Source: Pyrenopolyporus hunteri (taxonomy: Eukaryota > Ascomycota > Sordariomycetes > Xylariales > Hypoxylaceae). From it: a stretch of DNA of 64,000 bases. The notes beneath the pieces are model-generated. The model saw nothing but the letters and a program-made list of their open reading frames with translations, had not been told where the DNA came from and searched no databases. The stretch is from positions 1,302,001 through 1,366,000 of the forward strand of contig CADCXC010000009.1 in assembly GCA_902806595.1 (NCBI GenBank). The letters are read 5' to 3'. Shown one piece after another: positions 1-10,600 of the stretch (positions are counted from its first letter, which is position 1; every line of letters begins with the position of its first letter). Both the position numbers and the translations under genes were made by a program.

Positions 1-675
1 CTAGATGGCGCAGAGACTAATCGGATAGAATTGTCAATTCAACTGTTCTCAGAATAATTTAGAATATTCGGATACATACACCGCATATCCTGTTATATCT
101 GTGGTAGTCTTCGGGTTTCTGGATCATATATCGTCGGATAACAGCGGCCTGTCAAGAGCACATCCAGAAGTCAGCCGTAAATCCTAACTCCTAGGGAAGA
201 TACCGATATGGTACTAACATCTCTGTGATTATTGTCCTGTTTCCAGGTGATGAAGTCTGTCTTCCGCAGCAAGCGCTGCTCGTGGTGTTTTAATTTGCGA
301 ACCATGGTTTCTACGGGTCGTCCCTAAGATCAATGGGTTGTTGTTGCAAGTAGAAGAATTAAAGTACCAAAGACGAGGCTCGTCTTTTTTTTTCTCCCTT
401 TGATTGCGACTCTTCGCCCCACATTGAAAGATCCGATAAGAGCTTAATCCCTGCAATCTCCGCGGGGTGCATGGGTCGATGCATAGACTAGACCAGGGTC
501 CGGACAATCGATGTATCCATGTACCCACGGGAACAATTTATTCCGCGGACCAAATTTCTGTGATGCCTCTATCGATCCCGATAGCACCAAATTAAGCAAT
601 CGGTCGCAACGCCATTGAAGGGTGCTATCAAAACCACAGGCATAGATTGATAGACATATCAACCAGCCGCCCAAG
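1..675. other. Intergenic region upstream of the bS18m gene
   Basis: No gene is supportable here. Short open frames on the minus strand (about 229-758) have no recognisable motif and no coding-like composition. A pyrimidine tract lies near 385-400. The last 100 bases presumably form the promoter and leader of the mitochondrial ribosomal protein gene. Confidence 0.5.
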
Positions 676-1517
676 ATGCCACCCCGAATACCCATCCTCT
701 CCGCCCTGCGGCAACCCTCGACCCTCCTCAAAGCCCAAACCGCCAGCCTATCAACCACGAGACCAACTCAAATCAGTACGTCACAAGGCTGCCCCTCGAA
801 CCGCATCCTCCCACCAACATCACCCCCCACCGAAGCCCAAGCTAACCCCCTCCTCTTACAGGAAAAGACCTGCCCACGGCGACCTCCTCGCTGCTCGACG
901 TCGACTCTCCGCGGGAGTCGGCGCGCGTGGTGCGGGACATCTACGACCGGCTGTCGGGGCCGCGGGAGCGGCGGATGCAGCTGGAGGAGGAGATCCGGAT
1001 GCGGAACCAGAACGACGACTACCTGCGGCAGATGACGCGGCGGTGGAAGGTGGGCGAGGTGTACGCGCCGCACGACCTGAGCCCGTCCGAGATGGGCAAG
1101 TGGCGCCGCAACCAGGCCCGCAAGAAGGACCTCGTCGACATCCTGGGCATCAGGCCGCTGGATATGTACCGCGTACGTCCGATTCCATCCCCGGTTCTCT
1201 CTTATTCGCTTCCCTGTTTTATGGGGGAGCCTCTATGCGTCTTGGGTATTATAGCTAGGGACCTAGGCACTAACGGATCCACGCTACAGAACTTCGCCGT
1301 CATCTCAGAATTCACGACCCCCCACGGGCGAATAAAGCGATCGGTCGACACGGGCTTGCGGCCGCCGAACCAGAGGAAGATGGCCAAGGCGATCCGGCGA
1401 GCCATCGGCCTGGGCATCCATCCCAGCGTGCACCACCACCCGGAGATCCTAGTCAGAGAAAACGCGCGGTTCTACGAGCAGAACATCGCGACGGTCAAGA
1501 AGGACCTCAAGTTTTAA
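676..1517 (+). CDS. rsm18: Mitochondrial small-subunit ribosomal protein bS18m
   Basis: Component of the mitochondrial ribosome small subunit. Three exons are inferred: 676-775, 862-1172 and 1290-1517, giving 212 aa. Intron 1 has donor GTACGT, branch GCTAAC and acceptor TTACAG; intron 2 (117 nt) has GTACGT and CTACAG and is a multiple of three, so it reads through without a stop. The first 30 or so residues are basic and Ser/Thr-rich, as in a mitochondrial presequence. The C-terminal exon carries the S18 core: an F..ISEFTTPHGRIK-type segment, then RPPNQRKMAKAIRRA and the RAIGLGIHP stretch, which match bS18 RNA-binding helices. Stop codons of this gene and the convergent PPR gene are only about 160 bp apart. 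Family call is from recognised motifs; exon borders are inferred. Confidence 0.85.
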
Positions 1518-1675
1518 TAAGAATGGGATGAATTTGTACAACGTTCTATCCCCATATAGTATCTTCCGTCACACCCTTCTTAACTATGTATATACAGCGA
1601 CGGCAAAAAGGGGGGGCTATCAAGACGTGTAGATGTACGAGTAGGTAGTTGTTATACAAGATCACTCCATCCATA

Positions 1676-4147
1676 TCATGCCTTCCACGGCCGCCGGTGC
1701 TTGAATATCGGGAGTCCCTCTTCGTTTTTCTTCTTGCCGTACTTCTTCTTGAGCTCCCCCCACACCCGCGGGTACTCTTCTTGAGCCCACGACTCGAAAT
1801 CGTCCTTCAGCTCTTGCGACTGTAGGACGTTGTATACGTTGCCAAGACTAAGCAGCCGTCAACCACAAATTCATGTTGCCGTCGGAAATTTCAGGGTTAC
1901 TCACCTGTAAAAGTCGGGCCCCGTCCCAACGACGTCATCCATATCAACCAGGAGCTTCTTCGCTTCTGTGACGTGACTATGCGCAGCCATCGCAACTACG
2001 TAGGCTATATAGACGTTGCTGGGCACCTCAATATCCATCCTTCTTATCTTATTCCACAGGTGGGTTGCGAGGCCGTCGCCGTCAGGGGTGACCTCATGAG
2101 TCCTGAACGCGATTTCAAGTGTATTATATGACGGCCCCTCAGGAGACGCGGTAATCTCCGCCCAAAAGTCGAGCGCCCGGTAGGGAAAGTCGCACGCCGT
2201 GTACCCGATCATCAATGCGTTCCGCAGGCGCGTGTTGGGTTGGATGGTTGTGTCCATCTTCAACATGTTGTGCACCGTCTTCAAACTCTCCTCGTCAGGG
2301 CATCTGCCAATGCCTTCCATAAACCGCACGTAGCTGTTCAGCGTCGGCCGGAGCCGTAGGTTATCGTGGGACCGCATGTGCCCAAATACATGCGCAGCCA
2401 TGTCCGCGCGGCGCCTATCAAAAAACGCATCCATAACGGCTTCTCGATCTTCGATCTCGAGCTCTGGGAAGAACTGGCGTAATAGGGCGTATGCGTCCCA
2501 GACGCGAGCCGTACTATTCTTCTTGTCCAAGCAGTACTGCACGAAGGCTTTCCGAACCATGGAGCGCTCGGCAACGCTATAGTGGACTGTATGAAGCGAT
2601 AGCGTATCTATCACTTCATACGTCTCGTCATTTTTTAGAAACGCCATACAAATGGCCACCACAGTCGCGGGCTCTAACGTAAGGCGCCGTCGTTCGAGAT
2701 AAGTTGTTACATCAAGAACTCGCTGGTGGTTCGGATTCGGCGAAGAGCACAAGGCGCAAATAAATTCGTTCAGGACCGCGATCTCCTTATCCTTGGTCGT
2801 CACCTCCTCGTTCTGGAGAGACTGGAAAGTCGCGTAGGCGCCGTCGAGATCGTTGGCGCGGATCCGATATTCGAGCTGCAATATATAGGTCCTATAGTTA
2901 GGTTCGAGCCCGAACTTCTTACCCAGTGCGATGAAACGTTCGGCCAGATAGGGGTCGTTTTTATCAATGGCTATTTTGACGAGGCTGTTCATCGTCCCGA
3001 TGTTGGGTTGTAAACCAGGCCTATCTCGCGTCCGTTCGGTAGCAACGGTAAGCATGTGCTCGATATGATCAATCCCCTTCCCTAGTAGCAAATACGACCA
3101 CTGGAAAGATGTATCCCAGCAAGGCTTATTGTAACGTAAAGCCCCGGACTCCAATTTGGAGATGAGATCTTGGTAAATACCCAGAGCCCATTCTTGCTGA
3201 TTGTTACGGAGAGCAAATCTGAGTATTTGATAATACGTATTTGGAGCTGGGGGTAGATCTTTAGCAATAGGCTTGTTGAACCAAAGTTTCGTCTCCCCGA
3301 TGTTGTCTCGCTCGGCAAAGAATGTGGTCATGATGGAATGGAGAGCTGGGTCATATTCAACGCCAGCCTCCTTGGCCTGCCGAACGAGAGCCAGGAGTTC
3401 CGACTCGCGATTCTCTTTAGCAAGGCCCCGAATAACGGGCAGAAAATTTCTTAATCGGACGGTGTCGGGTACCTTGCCCCGCATATTCTCATTGAATTCG
3501 AGTACCAGATCTCTCGCCTCGGGCGACGCCCCGTACTGTGATAGAGCAGTGATCAGGGCCTGGAAATCCTTGGGCGTGTCGGTCCCCCTTCGCTTCAGCT
3601 CGGCGAATATATCTCTCGAAAGCGCAAGGTGAGCTGTGAAATCATCCCTCGGCGGCTTGAGTAAACAGTCCCTAGCGGTTCGAAGGTCTTCCTCGGAAAG
3701 TATCTCCTTTCCATTATTACTACTGCTCCCGTCGTCCCCGTCGTTCCCGTCGTTACCGGATTCGCTAGTGAGATGCAGCAATACCCGTAAAGCACATTCG
3801 GCCTGCGTCGAGTTCACGACCCTGCTATGTTGGGCCTTATACGCAAATAATTCGCGCCATGCCTTGACCAGCTCCTCCTGGGGAGGGGGCCGAATATTAT
3901 CATTCTCTGCAGCGCGGAATTGGAGCAGGGTCTCATATCCCGGCTCGGTATCCAGTTCCTTTAATGCCCGAGGGGGCTTCTTGAATAATTGGTAAAAGGT
4001 CCTCCTCTGGCCTGTCCTCGCGACCCTATACCTTACGGGAAATGTACGGAAGGCGGGCCGAGGGAGGATAAAACATGGAGGGAGGGCGATGAATGGCTCG
4101 CTCGCAAGAAAGCGTCGCAAGACATGGCGGGTCAATTGCGACCGCAT
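1676..4147 (-). CDS. Mitochondrial PPR protein, possibly complex I assembly factor CIA84
   Basis: About 804 aa in two exons: 4147-1905, then 1847-1676 after a 57-nt intron (donor GTGAGT, acceptor TTAG). The second exon adds a Lys-rich tail ending in HRRPWKA. The N-terminus is Arg-rich and non-acidic, as expected for mitochondrial import (RSQLTRHVLRRFL), followed by RRTFYQLFKKPPR. The rest is a helical array with pentatricopeptide-like spacing, for example pairs such as PNIGTMNSLVKIAIDKND and PNYRTYILQLEYRIRAND. A low-complexity Gly/Asp/Asn stretch (around residue 140) comes from a short GTC-type repeat. PPR proteins act on organelle RNA or complex assembly. The FYQLFKKPPR region resembles my memory of Sordariomycete CIA84, a complex I membrane-arm assembly factor, but this is not proven. 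Start chosen as the first ATG of the long frame. Confidence 0.6.
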
Positions 4148-5569
4148 AATGGGAGGTAGAAACTATGTATGCGAGCTACTACATGATTATTAGCAACCAG
4201 TTAGCTTTTTGGCTATGGCCGGCATGATTGTTCGACTCGCCTGGGCATGGCTAGAGCTGTTGACGGGTCGCTCGGTGAGAAGGCGGCGTGCGAATGCGCA
4301 GTGGGATGCGATATAAATTATTTTATTCTCCAAACTTTCTTGAAATTTTCATAGAAGCAGAAGCTCTCGCGCGTCATTCTCCGTTAGCGGTAACCCGCGC
4401 GCTAGGTACCTCTTTAGCAGGTCGGATACGAGCTAGGTACTTGCACAGCGGCCGGCGACAATGGGGCATCCTCTCCGCTAATTCCGTCCCGTCTACAGCC
4501 GTCAGCGACAGATTGAATAAGTTATTACTCCAATTGCCAGCTGACGAATCGCTAGCAACGTACCCCACCATCCCTTTAGATACATATCTCTTCCAATTTT
4601 TGATTTATACAACGTATAAGTGAATAATTGCATCATTATTATCATCTATCCAAAACCATATTCAACTACTCCGTCATGTCGGTATAAATAAAGTTCCTCC
4701 AAGACGTCCAAAACCCGTTCCACTCTCACAATCATTCTTACCGCTATAAAAACAGCTGGATTCAGCATCTAGGCTAGTCTACGGCCTCTAGGGGCGATAT
4801 ACGTCTATCCGCAAGCCTAATGGCAGTTATAGTCATATTCGAACCTATTGTTCCACTCTTTGTGGGTGTCAGCCAGTCATCAGCTAAGTTAAACAACTAG
4901 AAGCACGTATAGAAGTAGTATTTTATTAAGAAACCGCTCATATGATATTCCCCCAGGGTTTAGGTCCCCTCGTCGAGGTTCATAGCCTACGAACACCAAC
5001 TCAGTTTTAAAGACTATCCAGAGGCCGAGCGGTTCGCTTGTTTTTTCATCTGAAATATACGGCTTCTTCTAATAGATGGGATTTAAAGACCATCGGGACC
5101 TATTCGAGTGCGTGTTACGAGTAAGAAACTAAGACAAGTCCACGTATTTATAAGAGGCTAACCCAAACCTAATTCATCCCGTAACACAGTTTCCGGCACT
5201 TGAGTATCGAGCTTCATAAGGTGGCATAAGAGCGCTTCTTCAAGTGTTTTATACAGCCGACATTCTCCTAGAATTTATGTATCTCCATCAATCTTACCAC
5301 ACTCCCTCGCTCATATTTACATGTTATTGGCCTGGGACTTTTCTATGTTGTAAGAGCAATATTCCTCCGTGAAGGACATACAGTCCAAGGGCAATTTTCC
5401 GCTCACCCCTAACTCAGGGGTTAGGTATATTCAAGAAAAACAACAGGTAAGGTATTAAGGAAACATTCTTAAGCTCCCCTATTTGGTCGTCGTGAATTTC
5501 CAATAGCCAATAGCTTATATCTTCATAAAGCCAAGTCTACGCCGACTTAGAATACCTAGTAACCCACTC
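4148..5569. other. AT-rich intergenic region without a supportable gene
   Basis: About 1.4 kb of AT-leaning sequence rich in stop codons in all frames. One 111-codon plus-strand frame (4288-4623) has no recognisable domain. The composition and the decayed dehydrogenase at its end suggest degenerate DNA. Confidence 0.45.
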
Positions 5570-5740
5570 GATCCGCACCGTCCAGAGTGCGGATTCCGAA
5601 CGGGGCGACTTCCTTCGCGAAGGTCTTGGTCGTCGCTACGCCGGTGGCGATTAGTGGTCGCGATTAACCTGTGTCCGCCGGCGAGGACGGGACGGCTGAG
5701 GGACTCGCCGAAGCCGGATGAGGTTCCGGTGATGAGCCGA
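5570..5740 (-). pseudogene. Relic of a short-chain dehydrogenase/reductase (SDR)
   Basis: On the minus strand one frame reads LITGTSSGFGESLSRPVLAG and continues GHRLIATT, which is the N-terminal Rossmann segment of a classical SDR (TGxxxGxG motif, then the second strand). About 30 nt further a different frame reads TKTFAKEVAPFGIRTL, which matches the C-terminal AKEVAPFGIR segment of the same family. The roughly 150 residues between these two segments (including the catalytic YxxxK region) are absent and the frame is shifted. This is therefore an internally deleted, frameshifted remnant. The fragment stands out as a GC-rich island in AT-rich flanks. The original was probably an NAD(P)-dependent oxidoreductase; substrate unknown. 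Confidence 0.75.
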
Positions 5741-6009
5741 GTTAATCCTCCAGTAGCTTCATGAATGGTTGCCACTTCACTTGTTGTAATATGCATGTTG
5801 GTAGCAAACACACCCCAGTACCGATTACTGTATAATAGGGGCAGATTCTTGCTCATCGACCCTCTACAACGATGTAAATAGTTCGTTAAATCCAAACTCG
5901 ACTCTGGGGGGCTAAAAGTCGACAGACGGCGTTCCAGCTATAAAGAGACAGGCAAATATATCTCTAAATACTCTAAGCCCTAACAACACTATTCCCCCTC
6001 ACCCTCCTC

Positions 6010-7994
6010 TCAATCCCTCGAATACACCTTCCTCCCGCCCACCCAAGTCTCCCTCACCCTCAAACTCCTCAGGTCTTCCACATCCACGTTCTCCAGCGGC
6101 TCATCCAGCACGATCCAATCCGCGTAGGCGCCCGGCTTAATAACGCCGGTCTTCCCCTTCGTGAAGCCGGCGTACGCGGGGCCCTCGGTGAAGCCGCGGA
6201 TCGCCTGGTCCAGATCGAGCGCCTCCTCCGTGTACCAGCCGTCGGGCGAGTCGTCCGTGCCCTTGCCCGTGTGCGGGCTGCGCCTCGTGACGGCGGCGTA
6301 TATGCCCTGGAAGGGGTTCGGCGGCTCGACGGGGAAGTCGCTGCCCAGGACCGGGTTCACGTCGAGGAGCGAGCGCATCCGGTACGCCTCCTTGGCTGTG
6401 CGCTCCTTGCCTAGCCGCGTCTCGGCGTACGACATGTCGCTTGTGGCGTGCGTGGGTTGGATGGACGGGATGATTCCGACGGCGTGCATTCGGGCTTGGT
6501 CGTCTGGGTGGATGATCTGGGAATGCTCGATGCGGAAGCGGTGGTAGGATTGGCAGACTGAAAGGGGCTCTTTTGGACAGAGGAGCCTGAGGGCGGCGAT
6601 GATGGCGTCCATGGCGTATCGATTTGCGAGGTCTCCAATCGCATGTATGTTGACTTGGAACCCTTCGTTAGCCCACGCAATCGTATCATATACCAACTCG
6701 GTGGCGTTGACAAGTAGAGACCCTGATATGTCCGGACGATCGGTATAAGGGTCAATCAGAGCGCTACCCCAACTCCCTAGAGCGCCATCTACATAAAGTT
6801 AGCTCAATTCGATACATGTCGTCCTAGGGAGGCTTACCGGCGAAAAGCTTGACGCTCTGGATGCTTAAAAGACCATCTAGACTCGCATATCGCTCTACTT
6901 CATCTGGACAGAATGTATTGCGTTCATAGCACTCTATCATGGCGTACACTCGAACCGTCCAGTCAACACCACCTACTAGCTCCTTGTATAAATCTAGATT
7001 GCCAGGGGTAACCCCCGCGTCATGCATACCTACGAGTCCTACTTCATTCAACTTCCCCATGGCGTTCTTCAGGAACTGCTGTTTCTTCTTATTGTCTGGC
7101 TTCGGCCATAATGCCATGACAATATCCATAGCATTGTCGCAGAAAACGCCCATCCCGGGGGTTCTGACAACTTCGCCACCGGGGATGTCGGGGATGGACT
7201 CCGGGAGTAAGTCTAGGACCGCCTGAGATACCCAGATGCAATGTACATCCACCCTGTCGAGCATGATGTATAGGTCCTTTAGGTCCTTATCTGCGGCCAG
7301 GTCGCTCTTCGAATGTGTCAGCAATCCAGAGATGATCGACGTGCTCTTTGGGCTGCCAGACTAACTCACAGCAGTCGGCGTTTTCCCAAGAGCCATCTGA
7401 TCCCACCCAATGCCCCTCAGCCACTCATCCTTTGAACCGGCTTTGGGGTTCTGACCAAGATAGTTCCGTACACGGGATCGAACTTCGTCCATAGAAGTAG
7501 ACCCAAAAAGATCAACCGAGTTCAAGAATTCGCCATACTGTAGTAAATGCCCATGTCCGTCCCACAGCCCAGGCACTATAGTAGTAACAGTTAGTTACTA
7601 TCCCGCAAATGAGGTATCTTGGCGTTTATAGCATATCTAGTAGATAACGGCTCATCTCCTCATCTCATAGGGAAAACCCGACTACCAAGACAAACGGAAA
7701 AGAAAAAGGGGTAACCGGACACGACATACTAGCAAAGCTCGAACTTGAGTTAACAGTACCATCTTCAGCCTTAAATACCCTAGAGAATTTCCCGCTCGGC
7801 GACACCGAGAAGCAGTTTACGTACGGCTCTGCATCTGAATTTGTGCGCACAGATTGATAGCAGTGCGTTTCCGAATAGGCGTATTCCACCACCCCCTGGC
7901 GAAGCTTGCTGACTCCAGCAAACGCGACGATAACAGCCGATAGGTAAATCCAGGCGGTATCACTACCGAAGCGCGGGAGGCGGAGCCAGTCCAT
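6010..7994 (-). CDS. YtcJ-like amidohydrolase (amidohydrolase family 3), membrane-anchored
   Basis: Metal-dependent hydrolase of the amidohydrolase superfamily; substrate unknown. Four exons are inferred: 7994-7730, 7575-7370, 7306-6838 and 6788-6010, giving 572 aa. Introns have donors GTATGT, GTGAGT and GTAAGC and branch sites CTAAC or CTGAC. Residues about 14-30 (AWIYLSAVIVAFAGVS) form an N-terminal membrane segment, so the enzyme is probably anchored or secretory. Metal-site motifs in order: MPGLWDGHGH (HxH), SVKLFAG (candidate carboxylated Lys), NIHAIGD (His), RIEHSQ (His), and VLGSDFPVEPPNPFQ (Asp). The C-terminus has the usual KPGAYADWIVLDEPL return to the beta-sandwich. The segment between the membrane anchor and the HxH motif is short. 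Isolated gene, with the SDR relic about 270 bp downstream of its stop codon. Confidence 0.8.
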
Positions 7995-8360
7995 GGCCCG
8001 CTATCAAGCTTCTGTAGGACTGAATATGGTAACTATCTCTCAGTTTAAGTGTTGCGTTTTAAGGGATCGGCGGGCTTCATACATACCAGGTACGTAATTA
8101 GAAGTATTATTAAAGTCTCGTTTCCATTAACCGTTCAGGCCATCCATGAATGGGATATTCTAGGTATACTGAGATAAGCTGATACATTCTATCGAGTATA
8201 AAAGTTCGGGTTTGTATCACAGTGACTCAGTTTATTGCGCGATAAGACATCAACCCCATTGAGCGTAATCTCCGGTAAACGCATACAGCGCATAGCGAGG
8301 ATGACATACCACCTTATCCAAGCTTTACATAACCCTTTAGCGAGAAAGCTGGCGTCAGAA
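7995..8360. other. Promoter-side intergenic DNA of the amidohydrolase
   Basis: AT-rich, no coding frame with recognisable content. It runs from the amidohydrolase start codon to the left end of the transposon-like element. Confidence 0.4.
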
Positions 8361-8406
8361 CACAGTGTGGCGGCCCATAAGGGCCACTTTGCCAAAATCA
8401 AAAAAA
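8361..8406 (+). repeat. Left terminal inverted repeat of the element
   Basis: Contains GTGTGGCGGCCCATAAGG followed by the conserved core GCCACTTTGCCAAAATCAA and an A-run. It pairs with 9253-9298 in inverted orientation. Confidence 0.65.
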
Positions 8407-8722
8407 TGAGTTTTAGCTATGCTTATTATGGAAGCATAGCACAGACCTATCGACTTATAATTGCTAAAGGAGTACTTGAAATTTGAATATTTCATTAATG
8501 AAATTACGGATCATGACGACCTTATCAAATTTCTATTGATATGACTAGCTTTAGAAGTTAGCGATTACATCCGTATGAACTTTCAATTAAAGAATTTACT
8601 CACATGTATAATTTTCGCTTTTTGAATATTTTTGAGAGAAGGTATGGGAATGAGCCTATTCGCACATATGGGCTATATGAAGAAAGTAAGTATGAAGAAG
8701 TAAGGATTGGCGGTATTGTCAT

Positions 8723-9004
8723 TTGTACGAGAAATCGTATTCTAAGAAGAATTGTATTCTAAGAAGAATTGTATTCTAAGAAGAATTGTATTCTAAGAAG
8801 AATTGTATTCTAAGAAGAATTGTATTCTAAGAAGAATTGTATTCTAAGAAGAATTGTATTCTAAGAAGAATTGTATTCTAAGAAGAATTGAAGCTATCCC
8901 CATAGTAGGCGAACCGCCTAGGTAGGTAGGTAGGTAAGTAGGTAGGTATCTACCTGCTGCGGGAATAGCTTCAATTCTTCTTAGAATACTATTCCTCGTA
9001 CCAA
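8723..9004. repeat. Imperfect inverted repeat (hairpin) with one expanded arm
   Basis: Left arm order: TTGTACGAGAAATCG (8723-8737), the 17-bp array (8738-8890), then AAGCTATCCCCAT (8891-8903). The right arm, reverse complemented, reads TTGGTACGAGGAATAG, one 17-bp unit (8972-8988), then AAGCTATTCCCGC. Arms therefore match in order except that the unit is present nine times on the left and once on the right. The loop (about 8904-8958) is mostly TAGG repeats ending in a short stem (TAGTAGG against CCTGCTG). Confidence 0.85.
8738..8890 (+). repeat. Nine perfect tandem copies of a 17-bp unit
   Basis: The unit TATTCTAAGAAGAATTG is repeated without visible change from 8738 to 8890 (9 x 17 bp). Each unit is itself quasi-palindromic (ATTCT-AAGA-AGAAT). 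There are no spacers, so this is a minisatellite and not a CRISPR-type array. It sits in the left arm of the inverted repeat at 8723-9004, whose right arm has only one copy. Confidence 0.95.
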
Positions 9005-9006
9005 CT

Positions 9007-9074
9007 ACCTACCTACTTACCTACCTACTTACCTACCTATTTACCTACCTACTTACCTACCTACCTACCTACCT
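9007..9074 (+). repeat. ACCT microsatellite with a 12-bp higher-order period
   Basis: Four 12-bp blocks ACCTACCTACTT (the third reads ACCTACCTATTT) at 9007-9054 are followed by pure ACCT units to 9074. It is complementary to the TAGG run in the hairpin loop at about 8919-8950. Confidence 0.9.
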
Positions 9075-9252
9075 TCATTCTACTAAAGTTATGACTTACC
9101 TAGAAATCTACACTGATTTCATCTATTATATTACAGTACGCTCCTAGGAAAATAGCCCATCTATACGCATATATATTCGTAAAACAAGAATGTACCGGTC
9201 TATAAATGGCCAGTGCTGTAGACCTTACCCTTTTAGGAAGTATTCGACCTCA

Positions 9253-9298
9253 ATTTTTGATTTTGGCAAAGTGGCTCTAATGGGCCACCGTACACAGG
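9253..9298 (-). repeat. Right terminal inverted repeat of the element
   Basis: The reverse complement carries GTGTACGGTGGCCCATTAG and the core GCCACTTTGCCAAAATCAA, matching the left repeat at 8361-8406. Confidence 0.65.
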
Positions 9299-9674
9299 GT
9301 CCGAGGTGGGGGCGGGGTAACCCCTGAAGGATTGAGACTTGGACGGTAAAAACCCCGCCAGGAATCCAGGGTTTCAAGATGGAAGGTGCTATAGCTCCGG
9401 TAGCTTACCTTCGATGGAGGTACCTGGGCGCCTCCTTTCCTAGAAGAGCCCCGGGTTTGTCTGGTTCTCGTTCTTATCCTTTTCTAGCGTAAGAATGGAC
9501 GAGACTGTTATTTTCTCACGCTAAACACCTCTTACGTACTTACCTTACCTCGCTACAATCTGCTGGTCGTAGGTTGCGACAGCGTAAAGTATATTTGGCA
9601 CCTTACTTAGAAGGTACCTGAATATAAACTAAACCTCCACCAGCGAAGCCGCAGTCGCAGTCGCATTCCCAGCC
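9299..9674. other. Promoter region of the tyrosine phosphatase gene
   Basis: GC-rich start (9305-9360) grading into ordinary promoter-like DNA. No gene or clear element was seen. Confidence 0.4.
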
Positions 9675-10600
9675 ATGGCCGACGCAGCCGCCCTCCTCAA
9701 GCTCGCCGAGACCGATGTCTCGCAAGAGATCACGAAGGAGCAATACGTGCCGGTTCTCACGTCACCGCCTTTCGTTTTCGTGGACGGTACCTTCAACACG
9801 CGAGACATCGGGCTAGTTCCTGGGAGCCCGGTGCGCGCAGGCTTCGCGTTCCGGTCCGGCGCCCTAGCGCGACTGACGGACAATGGCAAGGCCGTGCTCG
9901 AGGGCAAACTGGGCGTCAAGCGCGTCTTCGACCTGCGATCGCCTGAAGAACGGGGCAGCGCTCCGGACCCCGTCCTCGACGGCGTGGAGAATACTTGGAT
10001 CCAGAGCTCCCGCCCCGACTCGACACCCGACTTGGATCACTTTGTGGCCGGTGAGGGCGAGGATGGATATCGTGAGATGTATCTCGAAGTCGTGGACGTA
10101 TACCAGGAGAGCTGGAAAGCGATCTTGGAGCACGTGCGCGATCGGCCGACCGATCCGTTCTTAGTTCATTGCACAGGTCCGTATATCATAATCCCACTAC
10201 TTCAATTTCATGAGGTCTTTGTAGTAATGTAATCCTTAATTGGCCCTCTACTGACGCGTATGTCTCAGCCGGGCGCGATAGGACCGGCGTGCTCTCGGGT
10301 CTTCTGCTTAGTCTCGCAGGCGCGTCGCAAGAAGCCATACTCCTAGACTACCTCCTATCTCGTATAGGGACCGAGCCCGTCCGGCCGATGCTTATAGAGT
10401 TTGCGGTAGCCGGTTCGAATGCGAAGAGCAAAGAGCAGCCGGGGTTTCATAACCTTATCAACCTTCGAGCCTCGAGCTGGAATTCGTTCATTAACGGCGT
10501 GCAGCAGGAGTATGGAGGCTTCGAAAAATTTGTTATGGATAAGCTCGGATTTTCGGAGGACGATTTAGCTAAGATCAAAGCAAACCTAACAAGTCCTTGA
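9675..10600 (+). CDS. Tyrosine phosphatase family protein (Y_phosphatase3 type)
   Basis: Two exons, 9675-10176 and 10269-10600, give 277 aa. The 92-nt intron interrupts the active-site loop: spliced sequence reads FLVHCTAGRDRTG around residue 165, the CX5R signature of Cys-based phosphatases (C-TAGRD-R). Upstream, FNTRDIGLVPG, then AFRSGALARLT and KRVFDLRSPEER, follow the layout of fungal and bacterial tyrosine/serine phosphatases of the PF13350 type (DxRxxxE with the active-site P-loop later). Substrate could be phosphotyrosine proteins or phosphoinositides; the sequence does not decide. No signal peptide, so cytosolic. The CX5R motif and family are seen directly; substrate is unknown. Confidence 0.85.

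Larger units (their letters stand above)
8361..9298. mobile_element. Non-autonomous DNA transposon-like element with about 45-bp terminal inverted repeats
   Basis: The left end (8361-8406) and the reverse complement of the right end (9253-9298) share the core GCCACTTTGCCAAAATCAA. Further out both carry a similar GGCCCAT block and a GTGT near the tip, with a few mismatches and a 2-bp indel. The 0.94 kb between them is AT-rich and holds no transposase frame. It contains nine tandem 17-bp units, a long inverted repeat and an ACCT microsatellite. The arrangement fits a MITE-like derivative of a Tc1/mariner or pogo/Fot-type transposon, but the superfamily is a guess. Target-site duplication is not clear: the outermost bases differ (CAGTGT against CTGTGT) and no flanking TA pair is obvious, which suggests an old insertion. 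Confidence 0.6.

Noticed and set aside
8738..8890. CRISPR-like array
   Set aside because: The 17-bp units abut directly with no spacers, and the DNA is eukaryotic.
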